Source of the DNA: a virus
DNA: 64,000 bases
Reading direction: 5' to 3' (one strand)
Virus record (IMG/VR): IMGVR_UViG_3300022602_000029
Location: 124,001 to 188,000 of that record
Shown: positions 52,017-61,210 of the stretch, one piece after another
Numbering within the stretch: position 1 is the stretch's first letter
Layout of the letters: every line of letters starts with the position of its first letter
Notes under the pieces: model-generated
The model's input: the letters and a program-made list of their open reading frames with translations, nothing else
Told to the model about the DNA's origin: nothing
Databases searched by the model: none
Program-made: the position numbers and the translations under genes

Positions 52017-52379
52017 ATGATGGCTACAGCGACATTTAAAAAACCACGAACTAGTATAGAAGCAGTACCGCAACTTGCGACCCTACCTGAGAGAGTAGCC
52101 GTGGTCGAAATTAAAGTCCAGACTATCGAAATAAAGATAGATGATCTTAAAGGTGATGTGAAGGAAATGCACGATTGCCTAGACAGGACTAGAGATGGTA
52201 TCATGGAACAGTTGAAATCTATGAGTGACGAAGCTGAAAGAGCACATCAAGCATTAGGAACTAAGATCAGTTCCCTAGAAAAATTCAAAGAAAAATGGAC
52301 CTATATGGCTATCGGTGCCGCTGGCATACTAGGTTTCGCTAGTGGACATTTAACAACTTTACTCAAAGCCCTAGCATGA
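52017..52379 (+). CDS. Coiled-coil plus membrane-span protein (holin- or spanin-like?)
   Basis: 120 residues. Start ATG 52017 or 52020, with AAGGAGAGCC upstream. Residues ~25-85 are a long coiled-coil (ERVAVVEIKVQTIEIKIDDL then KGDVKEMHDCLDRTRDGIME), and the C-terminus has one membrane span (WTYMAIGAAGILGFASGHLT). This shape is found in class-III holin-like and other small phage membrane proteins. No lysis enzyme is adjacent, so the role is open. Overlaps the next gene by 4 bases. Confidence 0.6.
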   Translation: MMATATFKKPRTSIEAVPQLATLPERVAVVEIKVQTIEIKIDDLKGDVKEMHDCLDRTRDGIMEQLKSMSDEAERAHQALGTKISSLEKFKEKWTYMAIGAAGILGFASGHLTTLLKALA

Positions 52380-53080
52380 GAGCAAGAGAATTCGTAGTAC
52401 AAGAACAGCGCACAGATGAGTTTATACAGGCTCTGGCTCCTATAGCCGCAAGAGGTGCGAAGATAGCAGGAGATGCGTTAGCTGCCGGAGCTAAGACAGC
52501 GGTCCAGGTCGGTGGCAAGGTAGCACAAACAGTCGGCAACGCTGTCTCTGGGACAGCAAAGACCGTAGGTAATCTAGCATCAAATAGGTCTCAAGATATA
52601 GTTTATGGAATATATGGCAACGCTCAAAATATAGGTCAAGGAATAAAAACTACAGCCCAACAGGCATCTGATGGTTACGAATCAGGACAACAGATGGGGC
52701 AGAAACTAGCTGGACAGATAACCCCTCAATCACAACAGCAACGTCAGAATACTGTCAATAAGATAGTTAGGGATCAAGGAAACAAACAGATCGGAGCTGT
52801 TAGGAACGATCTTAATAAAATAAAAAATCAAATACCGGATATGGATGTGCAGAAAACTGTACAGGCATTGAAGGCTACGCAAGATGGTAAGAAACTGAAT
52901 CCTGTCGATAACCAGAATCTTGCCGCTATAGGTAAAGAAGTCGCTACCGCAGTGTTAGATGATCCTGCGGCAACTACTCGTTTAAATGCTATGCTTGGAA
53001 AAGGCAACGCAGAAAACGATAAAGAACAGCAAACACTCACCAACAAGATAGCTACAAACGGCCAAACAAGATCTCGGTAA
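52376..53080 (+). CDS. Ala/Gly/Gln-rich phage protein with leader-like start
   Basis: 234 residues. MRAREFVVQEQRTDEFIQAL starts like the capsid-targeting leaders (V-Q-E). Then an Ala/Gly/Thr-rich region (ARGAKIAGDALAAGAKTAVQ then VGGKVAQTVGNAVSGTAKTV), amphipathic and possibly membrane-active, and a Gln/Asn-rich C-terminus. No enzyme motif. May be an internal head protein; the ATG overlaps the membrane protein gene by 4 bases. Confidence 0.55.
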   Translation: MRAREFVVQEQRTDEFIQALAPIAARGAKIAGDALAAGAKTAVQVGGKVAQTVGNAVSGTAKTVGNLASNRSQDIVYGIYGNAQNIGQGIKTTAQQASDGYESGQQMGQKLAGQITPQSQQQRQNTVNKIVRDQGNKQIGAVRNDLNKIKNQIPDMDVQKTVQALKATQDGKKLNPVDNQNLAAIGKEVATAVLDDPAATTRLNAMLGKGNAENDKEQQTLTNKIATNGQTRSR

Positions 53081-53085
53081 AACAC

Positions 53086-53093
53086 AATAAATA
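53086..53093 (+). promoter_or_regulatory. Late-type promoter (AATAAATA), leaderless gene
   Basis: AATAAATA at 53086-53093 ends five bases before the ATG at 53099, the same spacing as at 48706. Confidence 0.45.
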
Positions 53094-53098
53094 TCAGT

Positions 53099-53314
53099 AT
53101 GAGAATACATCACATACTCGACGGCATATCTATTATCATCACTAACGAAGAGCGCGGCTTTATGTCTAAGAACGACGACCGTAGCATCAACATAGAATCA
53201 TTAGATGATCACGAACAATGGATAGCCCAAAACCTAGTACGCAAAGGTGTTTATACACTAAGTAAAGATAAGAAACATATCACTAGGATAGATAATGCTA
53301 GACAAAGTTTATAA
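53099..53314 (+). CDS. Small unknown phage protein
   Basis: 71 residues. MRIHHILDGISIIITNEERG then FMSKNDDRSINIESLDDHEQ and WIAQNLVRKGVYTLSKDKKH. Looks like a small winged or alpha/beta fold; no family. Overlaps the next gene by 20 bases. The late box lies immediately in front. Confidence 0.5.
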   Translation: MRIHHILDGISIIITNEERGFMSKNDDRSINIESLDDHEQWIAQNLVRKGVYTLSKDKKHITRIDNARQSL

Positions 53315-53747
53315 AAAACTAGAGCCTCTCGCTAAAGGTATAGAGAAAAACCTTAGAAATAAAGGATTCGTCGTACCTACAGAAAACTCTGATGGCACCA
53401 TCACTGTAGGCCGCTATACTATACAGAAAAAGCGTTCAGGATTTTACAAGATATCAAATATCCTAGGAGAGACCATAGTTGATCATATAAACTTGCCCCA
53501 GACTGCGGCATTATTAGCAAATAATCTAGCCCTAGGACGCTGGGTAGATGATCGACTACTCACGCAGGATAGGCAATATGGGTATAATCTGTTTGAAGAG
53601 CAACAGGCCAAACGTATAATAGAAAATCACAAAGACTGGGATAAAGTCGATGTCATGCATACCAAGTTGGACATAGTGAGCAGGAAGAAGATATCAGCTA
53701 AACAAAGCATCATGTTTAGTTTTGAGAAACTGCGTAATGTGAGATAA
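53295..53747 (+). CDS. Unknown phage protein
   Basis: 150 residues. VYKKLEPLAKGIEKNLRNKG, GTITVGRYTIQKKRSGFYKI, and NLALGRWVDDRLLTQDRQYG: basic alpha/beta protein with an acidic/basic helical C-terminus. No family recognised. It overlaps the previous gene and its stop overlaps the next late box (GATAAATA at 53743). Virion-associated by context only. Confidence 0.5.
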   Translation: MLDKVYKKLEPLAKGIEKNLRNKGFVVPTENSDGTITVGRYTIQKKRSGFYKISNILGETIVDHINLPQTAALLANNLALGRWVDDRLLTQDRQYGYNLFEEQQAKRIIENHKDWDKVDVMHTKLDIVSRKKISAKQSIMFSFEKLRNVR

Positions 53748-53750
53748 ATA
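53743..53750 (+). promoter_or_regulatory. Late-type promoter (GATAAATA)
   Basis: GATAAATA at 53743-53750 overlaps the stop of the previous gene and precedes the 548-residue structural gene by 24 bases. Confidence 0.5.
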
Positions 53751-53774
53751 TATTATCATTTTCTGGAACCTAGC

Positions 53775-55421
53775 ATGATTACATCAGATTTAAATAGTAA
53801 GTTATCGGCCGCCGCACTGAACGAAAACATGTTCAAAAAGTTTGGCACTAAGATAAACTTTGACAAGTATACGAGAGAAGAACTTGAGAACTATCGTAAC
53901 CTACTTCGAACCAATATACATCAAATAGAAACCACTAGTAACTTTAACGATCTACTGAGCAATGAAGATTACCAGAAAGACAAATACATGGTAGGAGTCA
54001 TCAATACCAAGATCAAAGAGATGCTAGGCGAAAGTAGACTGCTAGCAGAAAAAAGTAAGAGTCCAAAACAAGCAAGAACCATGGCCGCCGCCGCACATGA
54101 TCCCGAATTCGCTAAGAAGGTAGGAATCAAACAGAGTGTCGCTAAGGAGTTTAACAAGGCCGACAAAGGCACCAAACAACTCAGCCATGCTATGAAGAAA
54201 AAGAAAACTAAAGAAAGTTACGAAGAAAAAGATCGCCCGGCAGTAGATCGTAAGAATGAAAAAACACAAGGAAAGCCAAAACAATCTCCGAGTCCCGAAG
54301 AGCGTTTTAAAGATGTCGGCAGTAACAAGCCAGCATTTCTAAGAAAGAAACATATCCCCAAGGAAAGTATCATGAAAACAACAGAAGCTTCTAAGAAGAA
54401 AAAAGGCGATGGTAACCTAGCCAACAACTATCCTCCCTATGACAAAGTAACACGCGGTGATGTTATTGCCGGAGCTAAAGGTGAAGACCAAATGGGTGGC
54501 AAGAAGAAGACCAAAGAAGCCACAGCCAGCAAGTTTGATAAGAAAGAAGTTACTTGGACTGACAAGAGTGGCAAGAAGAATCCGGCCACACGCTATACAC
54601 GTAAGAGTAGCACGTTCTCTAATGGCACAGATGATAAGAAAAAAGAAAAAGATGTAAAAGAACTTTTTGATTATTCCTCTGGACCAAACAAAGGTGGTAG
54701 AAGCAATCCTTCAAAAGACAAACTAGCACAACGTGGAGGCCGTAATACTCCAGCTGGAGATCCAACGGGATATAAAGCCATAGCTTCGGGTGAAGACAAA
54801 AAAGCCAAAGGCATGTATGGCATCAATGGACCAAAGGGTAAACTACCTAAAGAGTCTATGAGAGAAGCACAGCAGATCTTCCGCAACCATGTTAAGATCG
54901 TTAACGAAAGTCTACGCACACTACTACGCGAAGACGAAGAAGGCAAAGCAAAAGCTATCACAGCGGCCAGTGATATGGTAAATGACTTTACAACATGGAT
55001 GCAACGTGTTGGACAGTATCAGACTAAGAGCATGATAGAACTAGCAGATACTATCCGCGGTGAGTTTGGCCAGGCAGAAGCCGAAGCATTTAAATCTGCA
55101 GTGGCTCCGGCGCTACAGGCTACATTAGAAACTATGACACAACAACGTGAAGCTATCAGCCACGCTGTAGCTGTCCTAGCTGGCGAAGCCACTGGTGAAG
55201 AAATGGGCGGAATGAGTGGCGGGGAAGTTCCTGACATGTCAGGTGGTGGTGCCGCTGATACCATGAATCCAGAAGTAGGTGGCGATGAGTTTGGCGCTAG
55301 TGATGCGGCAGCAGGCGGAATGGAGGCCAGTGGTCGTGAGCTACGTGAACAACATAGACTCGCACAGGTTAAACAAAAAATCGCTGAATCACAAGCTCTA
55401 ATGGCCATACTTAGCAAATGA
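53775..55421 (+). CDS. Large charged phage structural protein
   Basis: 548 residues. The first ~80 residues form a helical domain (MITSDLNSKLSAAALNENMF, KYTREELENYRNLLRTNIHQ). AAAAHDPEFAKKVGIKQSVA is a segment I have seen in other T4-like marine phages. Then a very long Lys/Glu/Gly-rich, disordered region (~120-330), and a helical C-terminus with AGEATGEEMGGMSGGEVPDM, ending QVKQKIAESQALMAILSK. No enzyme motif. Could be a scaffold-like, internal or packaging protein. Overlaps the next gene by 4 bases. Confidence 0.65.
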   Translation: MITSDLNSKLSAAALNENMFKKFGTKINFDKYTREELENYRNLLRTNIHQIETTSNFNDLLSNEDYQKDKYMVGVINTKIKEMLGESRLLAEKSKSPKQARTMAAAAHDPEFAKKVGIKQSVAKEFNKADKGTKQLSHAMKKKKTKESYEEKDRPAVDRKNEKTQGKPKQSPSPEERFKDVGSNKPAFLRKKHIPKESIMKTTEASKKKKGDGNLANNYPPYDKVTRGDVIAGAKGEDQMGGKKKTKEATASKFDKKEVTWTDKSGKKNPATRYTRKSSTFSNGTDDKKKEKDVKELFDYSSGPNKGGRSNPSKDKLAQRGGRNTPAGDPTGYKAIASGEDKKAKGMYGINGPKGKLPKESMREAQQIFRNHVKIVNESLRTLLREDEEGKAKAITAASDMVNDFTTWMQRVGQYQTKSMIELADTIRGEFGQAEAEAFKSAVAPALQATLETMTQQREAISHAVAVLAGEATGEEMGGMSGGEVPDMSGGGAADTMNPEVGGDEFGASDAAAGGMEASGRELREQHRLAQVKQKIAESQALMAILSK

Positions 55422-55804
55422 GATTATTTGAAGTAGAAGACAACGTAGCACAAAATCTCGTTGTCTTGCTTAGACAGCAGGTTGGTCGTACAGACAGCGT
55501 GAGCCACGACAAGGCTCCGCAGACACTAACTTATCCTGCTCTGGCCCATATGTTGAACATGATGGGATTCCCTGGCTTAACCAAAGAAAGCCTTAAACAG
55601 CTCTACGATAAAAATGATGAGTTGAAAAAAGTCATACGCGATCCTATGCCTGCCGGACAAGACCCCAATGGTAAAGAAGCTGATTTGATAGTATTAAAAA
55701 CAGCAGAAGAAAAAGAAAAAGATGTGCCAGCGACAGCAGGTGGCGGAAAGAGTGTAGACGCTATGGCTAAGTCTGGTGCTAACTATAAACCAGAATTGAG
55801 TTGA
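55418..55804 (+). CDS. Small phage protein with leader-like start
   Basis: 128 residues. MRLFEVEDNVAQNLVVLLRQ, then a helical globular part (TLTYPALAHMLNMMGFPGLT, KESLKQLYDKNDELKKVIRD) and a disordered Lys/Gly tail. The first residues (MRLFE) fit the L-x-E leader pattern. Overlaps the preceding structural gene by 4 bases. No family recognised; stop TGA overlaps the next promoter. Confidence 0.55.
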   Translation: MRLFEVEDNVAQNLVVLLRQQVGRTDSVSHDKAPQTLTYPALAHMLNMMGFPGLTKESLKQLYDKNDELKKVIRDPMPAGQDPNGKEADLIVLKTAEEKEKDVPATAGGGKSVDAMAKSGANYKPELS

Positions 55805-55829
55805 CAAACCAATAAAAATGTAGTATATT
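55801..55829 (+). promoter_or_regulatory. sigma70-type promoter for the nuclease gene
   Basis: TTGACA (55801-55806) and TATATT (55824-55829) with a 17-base spacer, six bases before the ATG at 55835. The -35 overlaps the previous stop codon. Another early-type promoter in front of a DNA-metabolism gene, as for the ligase. Confidence 0.75.
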
Positions 55830-55834
55830 CATGT

Positions 55835-56557
55835 ATGACATATACTCCACCTCCGTTCATCGAACGGTTCCAATACAAAAACTGTAAACAGATTAATGAT
55901 CCCATAACACATAAACGTGTTTACCTTACTCCTGATGGAGAGAAACTACCTAGTGTAACCACGATCCTGAGTGCTACTAAAGACATGACCCATCTTAATG
56001 AATGGAAGAAACGTGTTGGGGTAGAGAACGCACAACGGATCACTACAGAAGCCGCAGGAGTAGGAACAGCCATGCATGCTAACCTAGAACGATTCCTTAT
56101 AGGCGAACAGAGACAGCCTGGAAACAATGTGGTACATGTTCAGGCCAACAAGATGGCCGATCAGATCATCGAACAAGGATTAAAAGATGTAGATGAAGTA
56201 TGGGCTATGGAACAGAGTTTATATTTTCCAGGGCTTTATAGCGGAACTACAGATCTAGTGGCCGTGTACAAAGGAAATCCTAGCGTATGCGATTACAAAC
56301 AAACCAACAAACCTAAGAAAGAAGAATGGGTAGAAGACTACTATATGCAGTTGATGGCCTATATATTAGCACATAATGAAATCTACGGCACTGATATAAG
56401 AGAAGGACATATTTTTATGTGCAGTAGAGATTTCCAATATCAACAGTTTGATCTTTGGCCCAAAGATTTCAATCGCTGGCAAGATGCCTGGCTAAACAAG
56501 GTAGAAGAATATTATACTACAGGATTGCAAGGCCTAAAGCAAATGCTCACACAGTAA
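55835..56557 (+). CDS. PD-(D/E)XK exonuclease-like protein
   Basis: 240 residues. TGVGTAMHANLERFL-like text (AGVGTAMHANLERFLIG) supplies the early His/Glu helix, YSGTTDLVAVYKG the metal-binding Asp and PSVCDYKQTNK the D-x-K; YYMQLMAYILAHNEIYG is the Gln-containing helix. This is the order of RecB/Cas4/MGME1-type nucleases. No Cys cluster of the Cas4/AddB type is seen. It probably trims single-stranded or recombining DNA in phage replication. Confidence 0.85.
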   Translation: MTYTPPPFIERFQYKNCKQINDPITHKRVYLTPDGEKLPSVTTILSATKDMTHLNEWKKRVGVENAQRITTEAAGVGTAMHANLERFLIGEQRQPGNNVVHVQANKMADQIIEQGLKDVDEVWAMEQSLYFPGLYSGTTDLVAVYKGNPSVCDYKQTNKPKKEEWVEDYYMQLMAYILAHNEIYGTDIREGHIFMCSRDFQYQQFDLWPKDFNRWQDAWLNKVEEYYTTGLQGLKQMLTQ

Positions 56558-56565
56558 GATAAATA
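56558..56565 (+). promoter_or_regulatory. Late-type promoter (GATAAATA)
   Basis: GATAAATA at 56558-56565 directly follows the nuclease stop, 19 bases before the tailspike start. Confidence 0.5.
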
Positions 56566-56584
56566 TCAAACTAGGGGATATTAT

Positions 56585-58324
56585 ATGGCTGTTATAGAGA
56601 TTGCTAAGATACAGGTAAGAAGAGGTCAAGAAGGCCAAGTAGGAATGCCACAGTTAGATAGTGGTGAGTTTGGTTGGGCTATAGATACACAGACCCTTTA
56701 TATCGGTAATGGCAGTGTAGATGAAGGTGCTCCTGCTGTAGGCAATACCGAAGTAGTTACAGCCAATAACATATCAAACTTTTTCAATATCAAGGCTGCC
56801 TACAACTATGGTAGTAGCGCAGGAACTCCTTATAGCGTTGTAGGAACTTTTCCTATCAACAATACTGTAACAAGGACCGTAGCCGGCAAACTAGATGATT
56901 TCGTAAATGTTATAGATTTTGGAGCCATAGCAGATTGGAATGGCACATCTGGCACTGATAACACAGCGGCGTTCCAAGCGGCTATATATAATATATATCT
57001 ACAGAATCCTACTAACTCTATCAGTGACAAACCTCTAAGGATTCCTGCAGGACGTTATTATTTTAGTAGCACTGTCTATATCCCCCCTAATGTAACCATA
57101 GTGGGAGATGGTCCCGATAAAACTATCTTAGTCACTTCTTCAACGAATGCCAATCTATTACAGTTGTGTGATGGAACCAGCTTAGGTTATGGAAACAATC
57201 CCTATATAGTTTTTATTCCTGGACAGAATAATATAACCAGCAGTGGACGTCCTCAAAACATCCACATAGAAGGTATGACGCTGTCGTACAGCACAGCAGG
57301 TGCTTTACCTAACTATGTACCGTTGTTAAGCCTAGATTGCGCAACTAACTCTCAGATAATCAACTGTAAGTTTGCGGGAGCCTACAACGCCGGTAATATC
57401 GCCAACAGCGATTTTAATAATCAATATGATGGCTATGTGGGTATAGATATACGTAGCCAAGGAAATTCTCCTAATGTGGTGGTAACTGAAAAAATCTTGA
57501 TCGAGAACTGTGTTTTCTCAGGATTGAAATACGGAATCAAATCTACATATGACTGCTATGATATTATTATCAACAACAATATATTTGAAATATTGAATAG
57601 AGGTATCAACTGGGCTCCTAGCCTAGCGGTCTATGCTACACAAGGTCCTTTTAGATCTAGAATCACATCTAATATCTTCAATAACATCTATAATGAAGGA
57701 ATATATGTAGGAGGCAGTAACGGAATATCAACCGATCATGTATCGAGTTTCAACTCATTCAATGGTGTAGGCATACACCTAAGCCAGAATGGCTATAGCG
57801 ATCTAAATGCTGCCACTCCTGTGATAAGATTCCTGAGCCCTGGTAACGTTTCTATCGAAGATAAGTTTTATAGAGACGATGCTATTAAAAAGACCAGTGT
57901 CATTCCTACTCTATATCTTCCTAATGTAGCAGGAAAAAATCTAGTTAGCAGTAATGTAGCTTATACGGCAACACTAGTTAATTCTCCAGGAACAAGTATT
58001 ACACTAGTTAATATTCCGTATGCGTCTAACGATCAAATGATCAACCTACAGTATCTATATAGTGGAGCAGGAGTGAGTGGACATCCTCAATCCTTTGTCA
58101 GCAGGAAAGGTTCATTGAGTCTAGGTATATCTAGCATCATACAGTCAGCTACTGTGACAGACAACTTTACCTATTCTATATCTGGAGGTGGTTATGATCC
58201 AGAACCACTAGCAGGTCTACAGTTTACAGCATCGTTAAATACTATCACAAACTATATAAACATTTCTTACACAGGCGCTTACATAGCCGGAACGATTGAA
58301 TATCAATATAACTATATCGGTTAA
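56585..58324 (+). CDS. Pectate-lyase-fold tailspike-like protein
   Basis: 579 residues. The N-terminus (AKIQVRRGQEGQVGMPQLDS then GEFGWAIDTQTLYIGNG) is the virion-attachment domain shared with phage fibres. NVIDFGAIADWNGTSGTDNT plus AAFQAAI begins the right-handed beta-helix of pectate lyase 3 type (~110-400), as in tailspike depolymerases; DGPDKTILVTSSTNANLL and repeated IINNNIFEIL-type coils follow. The C-terminus is a small beta-domain. It may bind or cut a host polysaccharide; catalytic residues cannot be assigned by eye. Confidence 0.8.
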   Translation: MAVIEIAKIQVRRGQEGQVGMPQLDSGEFGWAIDTQTLYIGNGSVDEGAPAVGNTEVVTANNISNFFNIKAAYNYGSSAGTPYSVVGTFPINNTVTRTVAGKLDDFVNVIDFGAIADWNGTSGTDNTAAFQAAIYNIYLQNPTNSISDKPLRIPAGRYYFSSTVYIPPNVTIVGDGPDKTILVTSSTNANLLQLCDGTSLGYGNNPYIVFIPGQNNITSSGRPQNIHIEGMTLSYSTAGALPNYVPLLSLDCATNSQIINCKFAGAYNAGNIANSDFNNQYDGYVGIDIRSQGNSPNVVVTEKILIENCVFSGLKYGIKSTYDCYDIIINNNIFEILNRGINWAPSLAVYATQGPFRSRITSNIFNNIYNEGIYVGGSNGISTDHVSSFNSFNGVGIHLSQNGYSDLNAATPVIRFLSPGNVSIEDKFYRDDAIKKTSVIPTLYLPNVAGKNLVSSNVAYTATLVNSPGTSITLVNIPYASNDQMINLQYLYSGAGVSGHPQSFVSRKGSLSLGISSIIQSATVTDNFTYSISGGGYDPEPLAGLQFTASLNTITNYINISYTGAYIAGTIEYQYNYIG

Positions 58325-58759
58325 ATGCAATACACAGAAGTAGAACATCAGCTCGATGATTGGGTCAGGTTTAGGCATGGCCTCGAGCAATCAGCCAATC
58401 CATTAGAAGAGATAGCAAACTATTGGAGCCGTATCAGGCTTATACAATACAATCATAATATCGATCCATACTATGCCGCCAGTTGGCCAAATCCTTGGCA
58501 GATAATAGCAGAAGGACAATATGATGATTTAACCATAGCTATTATAATCGGTTATACCATCAAGCTCACAGATAGATATAGAGATAGCAAGGTCGAAGTT
58601 AGGATACAAGTTGACCAAGACCGAACTAAAGTATATAATCTAGTATACGTGGATGACACTTACGTACTAAATTATGACAGGTACAAAGTAGTTAAAGCCC
58701 AAGATATCGATGATTCGTTTTTCATAGAAAATCAGGTTGTGCTAGCAAGGCCTAGGTAA
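58325..58759 (+). CDS. Unknown protein after the tailspike
   Basis: 144 residues starting one base after the previous stop (MQYTEVEHQLDDWVRFRHGL). Alpha/beta with WSRIRLIQYNHNIDPYYAAS, GQYDDLTIAIIIGYTIKLTD and YRDSKVEVRIQVDQDRTKVY. No family recognised. It ends in a CCTAGG repeat that forms a weak hairpin (58751-58756 with 58767-58772). May be the tailspike's chaperone or a head protein. Confidence 0.5.
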   Translation: MQYTEVEHQLDDWVRFRHGLEQSANPLEEIANYWSRIRLIQYNHNIDPYYAASWPNPWQIIAEGQYDDLTIAIIIGYTIKLTDRYRDSKVEVRIQVDQDRTKVYNLVYVDDTYVLNYDRYKVVKAQDIDDSFFIENQVVLARPR

Positions 58760-58814
58760 ATATTTTCCTAGGTAAGTCGATCCCAAAAGAATAATAACAC
58801 ACAAAAGGTAAAGT

Positions 58815-61163
58815 ATGACTACAGTTGTTAAGCGCAACGGAGAGAGAGTTCCATTAGATATTAGTAAAATACAGAGACAGGTGGCACACGCATGCAGGGG
58901 GATAGACGGAGTAAGTCCTAGCATGATAGAGATCAAGGCACAGATAGAAATACACGATGGCATGACCACAGAGACTATAGACGAGCTGTTGCTCAAGGCC
59001 ATGGTAGACCTAATAGACGAAACAGAAAATCCAGAAATCAATAATGTAAACTATCAATATGTGGCCGGACGACAACGTGTCAGCATGTTGAGAAAAGAAG
59101 TATACGGTAGTTATGATCCTCCTAAACTTTATCAAATAGTTAAAACAAATGTTGACGCAGGCATGTATACCACAGATCTCCTGACGTGGTACACGGAGGA
59201 TGAATGGAACATCATTGATCTATTCATCGATCATACCAAAGATGAAGAATATACCTATGCCGCTATAGCACAGCTGACAGAAAAATATTTGGTGCAGAAT
59301 CGTGCAACAGGACAGATATACGAAACACCGCAGGTGCGTTACGCTATCGCGGCCGCTACTGCCTTCCATAATGAACCACAAGAAAAGAGATTGAAGTATG
59401 TTAAAGAATATTATGAATGCGCTAGTGATGGACATTTCACTCTTGCTACTCCTGTGCTCGCTGGGCTTGGTACTACTACTAAGCAGTTTAGCTCTTGTGT
59501 GCTTATTACTAGTGATGATACTCTTGACAGCATTTTTGCCGCCGGAGAAATGATGGCCAAGTATGCCAGCAAGCGTGCCGGCATAGGATTAGAGATTGGA
59601 CGCATACGCCCATTAGGAAGCCCCATAAGGAATGGAGAGATCAAACACACTGGTCTAATCCCATTCCTGAAGAAATGGTTTGCTGATCTGCGTTCATGTA
59701 GCCAAGGTGGTATCCGTAATGCCAGCTGTACTGTTACATTCCCAGTCTGGCACGCACAGTTCGAAGATTTGATCGTTCTAAAGAATAATCAAGGAACAGA
59801 GGAAGTACGTGTAAGGCAAATGGACTATTCAGTAGTGGTCAACAAAATGTTTTGGAATCGTTACAAGAAGGGAGAGAATATCACCCTATTCGATCCACAT
59901 GAAGTGCCGGATCTGTATCAAGCCTATTATAGAGATAGTGAAGAGTTTGAAAGGTTGTATACAAACTATGAGAAGCATCCGACGATTAAAAAGAAAGTCC
60001 TATCAGCAGATGAGATATTCAAAAATGGAATACTTAAAGAGAGGACTGATACTGGGCGCATATATCTTGTCAATATCGACAATGTCATCAGCCAGGGTCC
60101 ATTTGATACAACGACAGATCCGATTTATCAATCAAATCTATGCCAAGAAATACTTTTACCCACGAAGCCTTTCCAACGTATTGAAGATCCAGAGGGACGA
60201 ATTGCTCTTTGCACTCTTGGCAGTATAAACTGGGGAGCTTTTAAAAATCCCCAGGATATGCGCAAGGCCAGCCGTATGCTGGTCCGTAGCCTTAGCAATC
60301 TATTGAACTATCAGGATTTCCTCAGCATACAGAGTGAACTAGCTAATAAAGAGTTTGAACCATTGGGAGTTGGTATCACTAATCTAGCCTACTGGCATGC
60401 CAAGCGTAATCTAAAATATGGACAAAGCGAAGCACTGACAGAAGTAAAACGATGGATGGAACATCAGGCCTATTATCTAACCGAAGCCAGTGTAGAGCTA
60501 GCTGAAGAACGCGGAGCCTGCCAACGTAGTGAATATACCTACTATGGTAAGGGAGTATTTCCCTGGGAACGGCGCAATCCAGGAGTCGATGAACTAGTGG
60601 ATTTCGCACCTAGCATGGATTGGGAACCACTGCGTGAAAGGATGAAACTACACGGTATCCGTAACGCAACACTAATGGCTGTAGCACCAGTAGAATCTAG
60701 TTCGGTAGTGTTGAACTCTACCAATGGCATAGAAATGCCGATGGAATTGATCAGCGTTAAAGAATCAAAGGCCGGATCGTTCGTGCAGGTAGTTCCAGAG
60801 TACAAACGTCTAAAGAGCCGTTACCAGTTGATGTGGGACCAAACTGACTGTCTAGGATATTTGAAGACAGCCTGTGTGTTGGCAGCCTATATCGATCAAA
60901 GTTTGAGTACAAATACTTTTTACAATCCTGCCCATTATTCCGGCAATAAGGTACCGGCGACTTTAATCGCCAAAAACCTTATGTTGGCTTACAAATGGGG
61001 ATTGAAAACCATCTATTACAGCCTTATTAATAAGGTTGGTGCGAAATCATCAGTAACTGGAACGGTAGCTGTAAATGGCGGTCATTCAGTACCGGTACTT
61101 ACGAGTGAACCAATTACTGTGTATGCCGAAGAAGAAGAGGATTGTCTTGCCTGCAAATTGTAA
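58815..61163 (+). CDS. nrdA: Class Ia ribonucleotide reductase, large subunit
   Basis: 782 residues. An N-terminal ATP-cone (VVKRNGERVPLDISKIQRQV), the active-site SSCVLITSDDTLDSI (first redox Cys), SNLCQEI (radical Cys), CTLGSINWG (second redox Cys), LKTIYYSLINKVGAK (the Tyr-Tyr relay) and a C-terminal EDCLACKL CxxC tail are all present. It reduces NDPs to dNDPs with NrdB and glutaredoxin, which follow. Full length, intact. An HNH gene separates it from nrdB. AAAGGTAAAG precedes the ATG. Confidence 0.97.
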   Translation: MTTVVKRNGERVPLDISKIQRQVAHACRGIDGVSPSMIEIKAQIEIHDGMTTETIDELLLKAMVDLIDETENPEINNVNYQYVAGRQRVSMLRKEVYGSYDPPKLYQIVKTNVDAGMYTTDLLTWYTEDEWNIIDLFIDHTKDEEYTYAAIAQLTEKYLVQNRATGQIYETPQVRYAIAAATAFHNEPQEKRLKYVKEYYECASDGHFTLATPVLAGLGTTTKQFSSCVLITSDDTLDSIFAAGEMMAKYASKRAGIGLEIGRIRPLGSPIRNGEIKHTGLIPFLKKWFADLRSCSQGGIRNASCTVTFPVWHAQFEDLIVLKNNQGTEEVRVRQMDYSVVVNKMFWNRYKKGENITLFDPHEVPDLYQAYYRDSEEFERLYTNYEKHPTIKKKVLSADEIFKNGILKERTDTGRIYLVNIDNVISQGPFDTTTDPIYQSNLCQEILLPTKPFQRIEDPEGRIALCTLGSINWGAFKNPQDMRKASRMLVRSLSNLLNYQDFLSIQSELANKEFEPLGVGITNLAYWHAKRNLKYGQSEALTEVKRWMEHQAYYLTEASVELAEERGACQRSEYTYYGKGVFPWERRNPGVDELVDFAPSMDWEPLRERMKLHGIRNATLMAVAPVESSSVVLNSTNGIEMPMELISVKESKAGSFVQVVPEYKRLKSRYQLMWDQTDCLGYLKTACVLAAYIDQSLSTNTFYNPAHYSGNKVPATLIAKNLMLAYKWGLKTIYYSLINKVGAKSSVTGTVAVNGGHSVPVLTSEPITVYAEEEEDCLACKL

Positions 61164-61172
61164 TTCTGTAAC

Positions 61173-61206
61173 AAAAGAATAGTATATTATTCTTTTATGA
61201 TAAATA
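61173..61206 (+). promoter_or_regulatory. AT-rich hairpin and late box before the HNH gene
   Basis: AAAAGAATA (61173-61181), six-base loop, TATTCTTTT (61188-61196) form a weak nine-pair hairpin that could end the nrdA transcript. GATAAATA (61199-61206) then sits five bases before the ATG of the HNH gene at 61211, the same nearly leaderless spacing as elsewhere. Confidence 0.45.
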
Positions 61207-61210
61207 AAGT

